Shown one piece after another: positions 1 through 6,765 of a DNA stretch of 9,164 nt. Made by a program: the position numbers and the translations under genes. Under the pieces are notes generated by a model. The model ran no database searches and was not told the origin of the DNA. It worked only from the letters and a program-made list of their open reading frames with translations. Origin of the DNA: Thermoplasmata archaeon (GTDB taxonomy: Archaea > Thermoplasmatota > E2 > DHVEG-1). The stretch is taken from the NCBI GenBank assembly GCA_030606465.1, contig JAUWGL010000023.1, forward strand, positions 1-9,164, in the 5' to 3' direction. Within the stretch, counting starts at the first letter, position 1; every line of letters begins with the position of its first letter.

Positions 1-1
1 A

Positions 2-1489
2 GTTTTAGAAGCAGCTTTCAGAGCAGCAAAAGTAGGAGTTGCTCTAATTGATATGAAACATCACAAGGGAGAACACGCTAGAATGGGTGCACTTGATATC
101 TGTCCTTTTATTCCAATAAAAGGTGTAACAGATAAGAATTGTATTGAACTTTCTAAAAAATTTGGAAAACGTATGACAAAAGAACTTGGTGTTCCCGTGT
201 TTTTATATGCAAAATCTGCAACAAAACCAGAAAGAGTTAGACTTCCAGATATTAGAAAAGGTGAATATGAAGCACTTGAAGAAAAATTCAAAGATCCATC
301 ATTTATACCTGATTTTGGAAAAGCTGAGTTTGTTCCAAAAAGTGGAGCAACAGCAACAGGTTGTAGAGATATTTTGCTTGCGTATAATATTAATTTGAAT
401 ACAAACGATAAATCAATTGCATCAAAAATTTCAGGGATAATTAGAACAAGTGGAATAATCAAAAAAGATAAGGATGGTAACAAAATAATTGGACCTGATG
501 GAAAACCAGAGCGAAATCCTGGAAAGTTCAAAGGGGTGCAAGCAGGGGGAATGATGTATAATGAGGATATTGCTCAGATTTCAATGAATCTCCTAAATTA
601 CAAAGAAGTAAACTTGCATCATGTTTTTGAAGAAGTAAAAAAGCAAACAGAAAAACTTGATGTCAAAGTTACTGGAAGTGAAATCGTTGGTCTAGTTCCA
701 AAAGAATCGTTTCTTTTAGCAGGTAAATTTTATTCAAAAAAGGAAGGATTAAAAATTACCGAAGAAGAATTAGTAACTCTTGCAATTGAAAAACTAGGAC
801 TATCTGACCTTTATCCATTCAAACCTGAAGAAAAAGTTATTGAATATATGATAGAGGAAACCGGCCATCTTGCATCAATGAAGGTGAATAACTTCTTATC
901 AGAACTTGCATCCAGTAGCCCTGCACCTGGCGGTGGGAGTGTCGCAGCACTCTCCGGTGCTCTTGGAACTGCTCTTAGTTCAATGGTTTGTAACCTTACA
1001 GTTGGAAAAGAAAAATACATTGATGTCCAAAATGAAATAAAGGATGTGTTACTGAAAAGCGAAAAATTAAGAAAAGAACTCACTGAACTTATTGATAAAG
1101 ATACTGAGGCTTTTAACGACGTTATGAAAGCATTTAAAATGCCAAAGGAAACAGAGAAACAAAAAGAAGCTAGAAGTAAGGCTATACAAGATGGTTATAA
1201 AACTGCAGCAATAGTACCATTGGAGACAACCAGGGCTTGTGAAAAAATACTTGATGTAGCATTGGTTGTTGCTGAGAAAGGTAATCAAAACTCGATCACT
1301 GATGCTGCGGTTTCTGCACTTATGGCAAAAGCAGGTGTTGAATCAGCTATTCTTAATGTGAAAATTAATCTTAGTTCAATAAAAGATGAACAATTTGTTG
1401 AAAAGATTTATTCTGAGCTTGATAAACTGCAAAAAAATGCTGCTAGCAAAGCCGATGAAGTAATGAAAACTGTCGACAGTACGATGTAG
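2..1489 (+). CDS. ftcD: Bifunctional glutamate formimidoyltransferase / formimidoyl-THF cyclodeaminase (5'-truncated by window edge)
   Basis: The protein transfers the formimino group from formiminoglutamate (or a related formimino amino acid) to THF and then deaminates 5-formimino-THF to 5,10-methenyl-THF plus ammonia, in the cytoplasm. The frame is open from base 2, and the residues before the first in-window ATG (base 53) already match the family, so the true start lies outside; roughly 60 N-terminal residues are missing (estimate from family memory). The transferase domain shows HHKGEHARMGALDICPFIP near in-window residues 20-38, then QISMNLLNY and VTGSEIVGLVPK. The cyclodeaminase domain begins near base 880 with SSSPAPGGGSVAAL, followed by LIDKDTEAF, a VPLETTRACE segment and KGNQNSITDAAVSAL. 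The fusion of both domains resembles the animal and Thermoplasma-type enzymes; many bacteria use separate proteins. It is followed on the same strand by fhs, the next C1-folate enzyme. The family call is secure; the in vivo formimino donor is not determined by sequence. Confidence 0.95.
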   Translation, partial: VLEAAFRAAKVGVALIDMKHHKGEHARMGALDICPFIPIKGVTDKNCIELSKKFGKRMTKELGVPVFLYAKSATKPERVRLPDIRKGEYEALEEKFKDPSFIPDFGKAEFVPKSGATATGCRDILLAYNINLNTNDKSIASKISGIIRTSGIIKKDKDGNKIIGPDGKPERNPGKFKGVQAGGMMYNEDIAQISMNLLNYKEVNLHHVFEEVKKQTEKLDVKVTGSEIVGLVPKESFLLAGKFYSKKEGLKITEEELVTLAIEKLGLSDLYPFKPEEKVIEYMIEETGHLASMKVNNFLSELASSSPAPGGGSVAALSGALGTALSSMVCNLTVGKEKYIDVQNEIKDVLLKSEKLRKELTELIDKDTEAFNDVMKAFKMPKETEKQKEARSKAIQDGYKTAAIVPLETTRACEKILDVALVVAEKGNQNSITDAAVSALMAKAGVESAILNVKINLSSIKDEQFVEKIYSELDKLQKNAASKADEVMKTVDSTM

Positions 1490-1498
1490 CTTGGCAAA

Positions 1499-1507
1499 TT
1501 TATAAGT
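1499..1507 (+). promoter_or_regulatory. TATA-like box for fhs
   Basis: TTTATAAGT fits the archaeal TATA consensus. With the usual ~25-nt distance to the start site, transcription would begin near 1527-1531, only a few bases before the ATG at 1536, giving a leaderless or nearly leaderless mRNA. This agrees with the absence of any Shine-Dalgarno sequence before this ATG. The position is seen; the promoter role is inferred. Confidence 0.6.
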
Positions 1508-1525
1508 ATATCTTGTTTACTTCCG

Positions 1526-1531
1526 TTTTTT
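1526..1531 (+). terminator. T6 tract after ftcD, at the predicted fhs start site
   Basis: Six consecutive T residues lie 37 nt after the ftcD stop and 4 nt before the fhs ATG. Archaeal RNA polymerase can terminate at such T-tracts on the non-template strand, so this could end ftcD transcripts while fhs starts anew from its own box. The role is inferred from tract length and place. Confidence 0.35.
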
Positions 1532-1535
1532 AATT

Positions 1536-3185
1536 ATGAAATCAGACATAGAAATAGCTAGATTAGTAAAACTTCAAAATATTTACGATATTGCTAGAAA
1601 AGCAGGAATCCTAAAAGATGAGGTAATCCCTTGTGGTGATTTCAAAGCCAAAATCTCTCTCAGAATTTTTGATAGAATTAAAAACAACAAGAAGGGTAAA
1701 CTAATCCTTGTCACTACTATTAATCCTACTGCTAGTGGCGAGGGTAAAACTACGATGACTATTGGTCTCGCTCAAGCTCTTTCAAAGCTTGGTAAAAAAA
1801 CTATGCTTTGTATCCGTGAGCCTTCTCTTGGTCCTACTATGGGTATGAAGGGTGGTGCAGCTGGTGGTGGATATTCCCAGGTACTTCCTATGGAAGATAT
1901 TAATCTGCATTTTACGGGGGATATGCATGCTATAACTAGTGCTCATAATTTACTTTCAAGTCTTCTTGATAACCATATTCATCATGGTGACGAGTTTCAT
2001 ATTGATCCAAGGTATATTGTGTGGCCTCGTGTGCTTGATATTAGTGATCGTTCTCTTCGAAATGTTGTTGTTGGATTAGGTGGACCAAAGGATGGTGTTC
2101 CTCATGAGGTGGAGTTTGCAATAACTCCTGCTTCTGAAATTATGGCTATTCTTTGTCTTTCTAAAAATTTAAATGATTTGAAGGAAAGACTTGGTAAAAT
2201 AATAGTGGCATATACATATGATAATAAGCCTATGACAGCTAGTGATTTGAAAGCTGTAGGAGCTATGGCAGTATTGCTTAAGGATGCTTTGAAGCCTAAT
2301 CTAGTTCAAACAATAGAAGGAGTTCCAGCCTTTATACATGGTGGCCCTTTTGCAAATATTGCTCATGGAACAAATAGCCTCATAGCAACATGTATGGGAT
2401 TAAAATTAGCAGATTACCTTGTAACAGAAGCAGGTTTTGGATCAGAGCTTGGTGCTGAGAAATTCTTTGATATTGTTTGTAGAACCGGCGATTTAAAACC
2501 AGATGCAGCAGTGTTAGTTGTAAGTATTAAAGCACTTAAAAGAAACGGCGAAGGAAAAAACCTCGATGCTGTTAAAAAGGGACTGGATAACCTTGAAAAA
2601 CATTTGGAAAACATTTCATATTTTGGTATTCCCGTGATTGTTGCAATAAATCATTTTATTGATGATAAGGACGAAGAAATAGAGATTGTTGAAGGCTTTT
2701 GTAAATCGAAAAATATACCTGTTGCTGTTGCTGATATATGGGAGCAAGGTGGGGAGGGCGGTATTGAGCTTGCTGGGAAACTAGTAAGCCTTATTCATAA
2801 TAATCCTTCTAACTTCCATTATTTATATGATTTAAATCTGCCGGTTAAAGACAAAATTGAAATTATTGCAAAGAAAATGTATGGAGCAGGAAGGGTAGTT
2901 TATACAGTTGCTGCTGAACAAGACATCCAGCTTTGTGAAGAACTTGGTCTTGATAAACTACCTATTTGTATTGCTAAAACACAGTATTCTCTTTCTGATG
3001 ATTCTAAATGTCTTGGTAGACCCAGGGATTTCAAGATAACAGTCAGAGGGATCAAGTTTTCAGCTGGTGCAGGATTCCTGGTTCCAATGACGGGTAAAAT
3101 TACTACGATGCCTGGTCTTCCAGCGAAACCAATTTCTGAAAATATTGATATTGATGATAAGGGTAATATCTCTGGGCTTTACTAA
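1536..3185 (+). CDS. fhs: Formate--tetrahydrofolate ligase (formyl-THF synthetase)
   Basis: This cytoplasmic enzyme catalyses ATP + formate + THF to 10-formyl-THF + ADP + Pi, reversibly; it feeds purine and methionyl-tRNA formyl chemistry or runs backwards to make ATP. The 549 residues are full length for the family. The ATP-binding P-loop-like motif NPTASGEGKTT is at residues 63-73. The family signature EPSLGPTMGMKGGAAGGGY occupies residues 95-113, followed by QVLPMEDINLHFTGDMHAIT to about 134. Later family segments such as HGGPFANIAHGTNS and GFGSELGAEKF are present. The ATG at 1536 gives the expected N-terminus and sits just after a TATA-like box without a ribosome binding site, which suggests leaderless translation. 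Codon style changes inside the gene: the early part favours T-ending codons and CGT arginine, the middle favours A-ending codons and AGA. Location downstream of FTCD supports a joint C1-folate role. Confidence 0.97.
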   Translation: MKSDIEIARLVKLQNIYDIARKAGILKDEVIPCGDFKAKISLRIFDRIKNNKKGKLILVTTINPTASGEGKTTMTIGLAQALSKLGKKTMLCIREPSLGPTMGMKGGAAGGGYSQVLPMEDINLHFTGDMHAITSAHNLLSSLLDNHIHHGDEFHIDPRYIVWPRVLDISDRSLRNVVVGLGGPKDGVPHEVEFAITPASEIMAILCLSKNLNDLKERLGKIIVAYTYDNKPMTASDLKAVGAMAVLLKDALKPNLVQTIEGVPAFIHGGPFANIAHGTNSLIATCMGLKLADYLVTEAGFGSELGAEKFFDIVCRTGDLKPDAAVLVVSIKALKRNGEGKNLDAVKKGLDNLEKHLENISYFGIPVIVAINHFIDDKDEEIEIVEGFCKSKNIPVAVADIWEQGGEGGIELAGKLVSLIHNNPSNFHYLYDLNLPVKDKIEIIAKKMYGAGRVVYTVAAEQDIQLCEELGLDKLPICIAKTQYSLSDDSKCLGRPRDFKITVRGIKFSAGAGFLVPMTGKITTMPGLPAKPISENIDIDDKGNISGLY

Positions 3186-3196
3186 AAAAATTTGAG

Positions 3197-3202
3197 TTTT
3201 TT
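3197..3202 (+). terminator. T6 tract after fhs
   Basis: A run of six T residues begins 12 nt after the fhs stop codon and has no obvious GC-rich stem, as is normal for archaeal terminators. It probably separates fhs from the RPA operon, although it also lies in the AT-rich promoter region of that operon. Confidence 0.45.
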
Positions 3203-3230
3203 AAAAAATAAGGATACATTGATATATCAA
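3200..3230 (+). promoter_or_regulatory. Promoter region of the RPA operon with a 12-bp palindrome
   Basis: The AT-rich stretch at 3200-3211 (TTTAAAAAATAAGG core) is the best TATA-like candidate and would place the start site near 3230, leaving a ~30-nt leader that includes the RBS. The perfect 12-bp palindrome TTGATATATCAA at 3219-3230 falls on the predicted start site, a common place for an archaeal repressor operator. Outer arms ATACAT (3214-3219) and ATGTAT (3238-3243) add further inverted symmetry. The repeats are seen directly; operator function is inferred. Confidence 0.4.
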
Positions 3231-3249
3231 ATAACACATGTATTTTATT

Positions 3250-3256
3250 GGGAGGT
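3250..3256 (+). promoter_or_regulatory. Ribosome binding site deciding the RPA start
   Basis: GGGAGGT is a strong Shine-Dalgarno match, with a 7-nt gap to the ATG at 3264. It decides between that ATG and an in-frame TTG at 3192 that would add 24 atypical residues. Confidence 0.85.
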
Positions 3257-3263
3257 TTCATTT

Positions 3264-4565
3264 ATGACCGAGGATGATATTGAGTCACATATAGTGGACA
3301 TATTAAATGCTCTTAAGGATTTAAAAGAAGATGTAAGTAAGGAGGAGCTTGAAAAGGAACTGGAAAAGTTCATGGAGTACGGTGTTCCTATTGATCAGGC
3401 TAAACAAACTCTTATAAAAAAATTTGGTGGAAGTGTAAAATTTGGTTCTTCAGCAACCTCATCTGAGCGAACGCTGATAGCCGACCTTGAGTCTAATGAA
3501 AGAAGTGTAAATCTTCTAGGTCATATTATTGCTATCAACCCAAAGGAGATAACTGTGAAAGGAGAAAACCGTCAGATTTTCTATGGTATCCTTGGGGATG
3601 AAAGTGGCACCATTCAGTTTACTGCTTGGAAGGATATTGAAGTTGAAAAAGGAGATGTTATAGAAATTTCAAATGCATATACAAGGGAATGGCAGGGGGA
3701 ACCACAGTTAAACTTTGGAGATAGAGTCAGCATTAAAAAAACCGATGTGGAAAGACTACCTAAGAGTGCTTTTGAACCTAAAGAATTTAAGATGGGAGAT
3801 TTAAAATCTGGTCTTGGAAGAGTGGAGGTAACAGCACGAGTTCTTGAGTTAAATGAACGTGAAACTGAAGTTGATGGTGAAAAAAAGAATGTTTTTTCTG
3901 GTGTAATTGGTGATGAAACAGGAAAAACCCAGTTCACATCTTGGCATGATTTCAAAATCAAAGAAGGAGACGTTCTAAAAATATCTGGTGGATATGTAAA
4001 AACATGGAAGGGTATCCCACAACTAACATTCGATGAAAAAGCCAGTGTTAAAAAACTTGATAAAAGTAAGATGCCGAAGGATAAAATAAAAACAGGTAAA
4101 ATGCCTCTTCACAGGTTAGTAGAAAAACGTGGAGCATTAGACGTTGAAGTAGAAGGAACAATTATAGACATAAGACCGGGTTCAGGTTTTATCATCCGAT
4201 GCCCTGAATGTAATCGTGTATTACAAAACGATGAATGTACTATTCATGGAAAAGTAGATGGTAAACCTGATTTGCGTATCAAAATGGTTGTTGATGATGG
4301 CACTGGTGCAATAACTGGTGTTTTAAACCAGAAATTAACCGAAAAAATACTAGGTAAAACATTAGAGGAATGTAAAAAAATGGATGATGATGACCTAGTA
4401 AGCAAAATGAATAAACAGCTTTTTGCCCGAAGAATCAACATGAAAGGAAATGCACTAGGTGATAACTTTGGTACCACATTTATTCCAAAAGATGCAGAAC
4501 TATTAGATGTCAAAGTAGAAGAAGAAGCTGAAAAACTCTCAGAGGATCTGGAGGAGCTAAGATGA
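3264..4565 (+). CDS. rpa: Archaeal replication protein A (RPA), large ssDNA-binding subunit
   Basis: This is a ssDNA-binding protein for replication, repair and recombination. The 433 residues begin with a helical acidic/basic segment (1-60) containing FMEYGVPIDQAKQTLIKKFGG, a region found in front of the OB folds of euryarchaeal RPAs. Three OB folds follow: about 78-165 (GILGDESGTIQFTAW), 182-265 (GVIGDETGKTQFTSW, clearly a duplicate of the first) and 290-415. The third OB fold contains a zinc knuckle with ligands C313, C316, C325 and H328 (CPEC...CTIH), as in the C-terminal OB fold of RPA1. The C-terminus is acidic (residues 417-432). The start is fixed by the strong RBS at 3250. The stop overlaps the start of the partner gene as ATGA, so the two are translationally coupled and probably form one complex. 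The family is certain; paralogue naming (RPA1 or RPA41-like) is left open. Confidence 0.93.
   Translation: MTEDDIESHIVDILNALKDLKEDVSKEELEKELEKFMEYGVPIDQAKQTLIKKFGGSVKFGSSATSSERTLIADLESNERSVNLLGHIIAINPKEITVKGENRQIFYGILGDESGTIQFTAWKDIEVEKGDVIEISNAYTREWQGEPQLNFGDRVSIKKTDVERLPKSAFEPKEFKMGDLKSGLGRVEVTARVLELNERETEVDGEKKNVFSGVIGDETGKTQFTSWHDFKIKEGDVLKISGGYVKTWKGIPQLTFDEKASVKKLDKSKMPKDKIKTGKMPLHRLVEKRGALDVEVEGTIIDIRPGSGFIIRCPECNRVLQNDECTIHGKVDGKPDLRIKMVVDDGTGAITGVLNQKLTEKILGKTLEECKKMDDDDLVSKMNKQLFARRINMKGNALGDNFGTTFIPKDAELLDVKVEEEAEKLSEDLEELR
4550..4554 (+). promoter_or_regulatory. Ribosome binding site of the RPA-associated gene, inside rpa
   Basis: GGAGG lies within the last codons of rpa, with a 7-nt gap to the ATG at 4562. 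Together with the ATGA stop/start overlap it gives classic translational coupling and fixed subunit stoichiometry. Confidence 0.75.
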
Positions 4566-5494
4566 AACGAGAGACCGCCTGGAGGGTTTTTGCTGGTGAA
4601 TACAATGACTCAACAGTGGAAATAAAAGGAAACGGAGAAATGTCTCCATCCTATGTTGTTACACCACTAGGTGCCAAAATAAATCGTTTATTCATCATCG
4701 GTGTTCTTACTGATACAGAAAACATATCTGAACAAGGAGAACTCCTCCGTGCACATGTATCTGATCCCACTGGTGTTTTCACATTATACTCAGGTCAATA
4801 TCAACAAGATGCCACAGATGCACTCTCCAATATTGAAGTCCCAGCATTTGTAGCAATAATAGGAAAAAGCAGGACTTACACGCCAGAGGAGGGAACATTA
4901 TATGTTTCCATTCGACCTGAAAAAATCATAGAGGTAAATGCACAAACCCGAGATAGATGGATTCTGGAAACCTGTAAAAACACAAAGGATCGCGTTGAAG
5001 CAATCATGGAAGCAATGAAAATGACAGAGACAAACATCAACGAACTAAAAAAACTAGGGTATAGCAGAGAACTATCTGAGGGGATAACCACAGCTTTGAA
5101 AAATTACGAAAACATAGATCTAGATAAATATGTGACATTAATCCATGAATCACTTCAATACCTGGTACCTAGTAAAAAAACACTACCGGACATAAAGATA
5201 GATGAAAAAACTGATGAAGAAAAAGAAGAAAAACCAACAGAAGAAAATATCGAAGAAAAAGAAGAGATAGCAACTGAAACAGAAAAAGAAGAGGAAGGCT
5301 CTGAAGAAATAGAAAAAACAGTATTGAAAACCATAAAAAAACTTGAAGGAGATGATGGAGCACCATGGGACTCCATTACAGAGAAATGCGAAAAAACTGG
5401 TCTTGACAAAGATTCAATAGAGGAAGCTCTCAGCTCACTCATGGACAAGGGTCTTATTTATGAGCCTGTTCTTGGAACAATAAAAACCACTTAG
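4562..5494 (+). CDS. RPA-associated protein (COG3390 type): OB fold, acidic linker and C-terminal winged helix
   Basis: This is the partner of the preceding RPA in ssDNA binding, known in halophiles as RPAP and co-transcribed with RPA. Its 310 residues open with RETAWRVFAGEY and SYVVTPLGAKINRLFIIGVLT, which are hallmarks of the family. An OB fold spans roughly 35-127. A helical segment follows (130-205), then a low-complexity Glu/Lys linker (213-250). A C-terminal domain at 250-310 has winged-helix character (APWDSITEKC, SIEEALSSLMDKGLIYEPVLGTIK) and resembles the C-terminal domain of eukaryotic RPA32, which recruits repair proteins. The order OB fold, linker, winged helix is thus RPA32-like. 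The gene overlaps rpa by 4 nt at its start and a minus-strand gene by 4 nt at its stop. Family assignment is strong by motif recall; the winged-helix call rests on residue pattern only. Confidence 0.85.
   Translation: MKRETAWRVFAGEYNDSTVEIKGNGEMSPSYVVTPLGAKINRLFIIGVLTDTENISEQGELLRAHVSDPTGVFTLYSGQYQQDATDALSNIEVPAFVAIIGKSRTYTPEEGTLYVSIRPEKIIEVNAQTRDRWILETCKNTKDRVEAIMEAMKMTETNINELKKLGYSRELSEGITTALKNYENIDLDKYVTLIHESLQYLVPSKKTLPDIKIDEKTDEEKEEKPTEENIEEKEEIATETEKEEEGSEEIEKTVLKTIKKLEGDDGAPWDSITEKCEKTGLDKDSIEEALSSLMDKGLIYEPVLGTIKTT
5483..5487 (-). terminator. Minus-strand T5 tract just past the NosD-like stop
   Basis: On the minus strand a T5 run begins 3 nt after the TAA of the beta-helix gene. It is embedded in the last codons (TIKTT) of the opposite-strand RPA-associated gene and is a plausible weak terminator. 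Confidence 0.35.
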
Positions 5495-6639
5495 GTAAAC
5501 CATTTTTTTCTCCAGTAGTAGGCTATTGGTAAACAAAATATGATTGCTACAATCATAGCTATTATAAGCATTGGATAAATAAAACTGGTATCAATACCTT
5601 CAGGCTTTTTTGGTAATTCAGTGCCATATGGTTTCATCAGTGGATATTTATCTTGATTATCTCCACCACGGATATTGTATGGCTTATCTCCTATTCCATC
5701 ATTGTTGGTATCGTTACCGTTGTAATCCTCCCAGTAGTTGCCCTCTTTTAAGTTTAGGTTGTACCAAGTATTATTAGAATTATCGTAAGCTTTTAAGGAG
5801 GTGTTAATGAAAGAGTTGTGGTAAACAGAGTTATTAGATGAATTCTGTAGAAAGACATCATAATAGCTACTGTTGGCAAGGTTGTTTTCAAATATGCTAT
5901 TGTTATAAGATTTTAAAAGATGTATTCCCCAGTAGTTGTAACTGATATTATTGCTAGAAAGTGTATTATTGTTACATAGATGCCATAGTTCAATGCCAAA
6001 AGCATCATTATTTGTAATCATGTTTTCAGTAAGAGTATTATTAGAGGAACGAATTAGAGAGATACCATGGTTGCTGTTGTTTATGATAGTATTTCCAGTG
6101 ATTTTATTGTTAGACGATTCGTAAAGATAGACGCCTAGATGATTATTATTTGAGATATTATTTTTTAAGATGGTGTTAGAGGATGAATTTTTTAAATAGA
6201 TACCATTCCATTTGTTGTCAGTTATTATATTTTCGGAAATAGTGTTGTAATCAGATATAATATATATGCCCGTATCAGAACTATAACTTCCACTATTTTG
6301 AATGGTAAATCTACTAATATTTACCCAATCCCCAGTAATCGTTAAGACGTCTCCACTTTGGTTCGCATATATGATAGTCGTATTCTTGTCTTCACCAATG
6401 AGAGTTAAAGTTTTGTTTACAATCACATTTTCGTAATATATTCCACTATAAACATATACTATATCACCAGGGTTTGCAGCGTTTATGGCAGCCTGAATTG
6501 TTGTATAGTTTTCCCCTCCGCCATCATCCACGTAAATAGTATTTTCACTTGGTTCTTTACATTTGCCAACTGATAAGAAAACATTAAAAACACTAAAAAA
6601 TAGAATACAAATTAATGCAATTATCATTATGTTTTTCAT
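5491..6639 (-). CDS. NosD-like secreted right-handed parallel beta-helix protein with C-terminal membrane anchor
   Basis: This is an exported surface protein of unknown ligand. From the ATG at 6639 it has 382 residues; a GTG two codons upstream (6645) is an alternative start. A signal peptide (IMIIALICILFFSVFNVFL) spans about residues 3-22. The segment IYVDDGGGENYTTIQAAINAA followed by GDIVYVYSGIYYENV is the typical entry to NosD/PbH1 beta-helix proteins. Six consecutive 23-residue coils follow (129-266), each with a pattern like SSNNTLTENMI..N..GI.L, then a degenerate seventh. The NosD-like tail GNYWEDYNGNDTNNDGIGD comes next, with an Asp/Asn-rich loop that may bind calcium. A single membrane helix (about 354-375) and a basic tail (YYWRKKWFT) end the protein, so the beta-helix faces outside. 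Many N-x-S/T sequons suggest heavy archaeal N-glycosylation. It need not act in nitrous oxide reduction: no nosZ or other nos gene is nearby. Similar proteins are often sugar-binding or adhesive. Confidence 0.85.
   Translation of the reverse strand: MKNIMIIALICILFFSVFNVFLSVGKCKEPSENTIYVDDGGGENYTTIQAAINAANPGDIVYVYSGIYYENVIVNKTLTLIGEDKNTTIIYANQSGDVLTITGDWVNISRFTIQNSGSYSSDTGIYIISDYNTISENIITDNKWNGIYLKNSSSNTILKNNISNNNHLGVYLYESSNNKITGNTIINNSNHGISLIRSSNNTLTENMITNNDAFGIELWHLCNNNTLSSNNISYNYWGIHLLKSYNNSIFENNLANSSYYDVFLQNSSNNSVYHNSFINTSLKAYDNSNNTWYNLNLKEGNYWEDYNGNDTNNDGIGDKPYNIRGGDNQDKYPLMKPYGTELPKKPEGIDTSFIYPMLIIAMIVAIIFCLPIAYYWRKKWFT
5503..5509 (+). terminator. T7 terminator of the RPA operon, inside the opposite gene
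   Basis: Seven T residues start 9 nt after the stop of the RPA-associated gene. The same bases encode the Arg-Lys-Lys of the C-terminal tail of the minus-strand beta-helix protein. Archaeal RNA polymerase ends efficiently at such tracts. Confidence 0.55.
5842..6255 (-). repeat. Six in-register 69-nt degenerate coding repeats (beta-helix coils)
   Basis: Aligning the translated minus strand gives six consecutive blocks of exactly 23 residues without an insertion or deletion, each with a conserved S-x-N-N/T start and N-G-I-x-L end. The DNA is divergent between units, with only short shared pieces around the Ser/Asn codons, so the array is old rather than freshly amplified. Confidence 0.8.
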
Positions 6640-6670
6640 GCTCACCGCTTAAGGTATATATCAAAGCAAG

Positions 6671-6683
6671 TATCTTATATTTT
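6671..6683 (-). promoter_or_regulatory. Probable TATA box of the beta-helix gene
   Basis: The minus strand reads AAAATATAAGATA here, with its centre about 38 nt before the ATG at 6639. This would give a short leader of 10-15 nt, which contains GGTGAG (6641-6646) as a weak ribosome binding site that favours the ATG over the upstream GTG. Confidence 0.5.
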
Positions 6684-6736
6684 TGTAATATTTACATTTT
6701 GATATTTTTACACGAATGATGTTTTACCAGGATAGC

Positions 6737-6746
6737 TTTAAATATC
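6737..6746 (+). promoter_or_regulatory. Probable TATA box of the 104-residue gene
   Basis: TTTAAATATC lies about 25 nt before the ATG at 6766, the distance expected between a TATA box and the start site, so the transcript may be leaderless. It forms a divergent promoter pair with the minus-strand box at 6671. The 5-bp-arm repeat TGTAA-TAT-TTACA at 6684-6696 lies between them. Confidence 0.5.
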
Positions 6747-6765
6747 GTAATAAAGAGATCGTACC

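Noticed and set aside
61..531. 156-codon open frame on the minus strand inside ftcD
   Set aside because: It is the antisense shadow of a strongly conserved coding region, with no promoter or RBS and Ser/Phe-rich composition typical of reversed codons.
3192..3263. Upstream extension of the RPA reading frame from a TTG at 3192
   Set aside because: A strong GGGAGGT ribosome binding site precedes the ATG at 3264, the added residues do not look like the family N-terminus, and the extension would cover the promoter and palindrome.
5155..5448. Minus-strand frames rich in Ser, Phe and Leu
   Set aside because: They are the reverse of the Glu/Lys-rich linker of the RPA-associated protein; purine-rich codons give long open antisense frames by composition alone.
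5491..6639. Reading the NosD-like gene as evidence for denitrification
   Set aside because: The NosD/PbH1 fold is shared by many archaeal surface proteins; no nosZ, nosF, nosY or copper-related gene is in the window, and the membrane anchor suggests a surface role.
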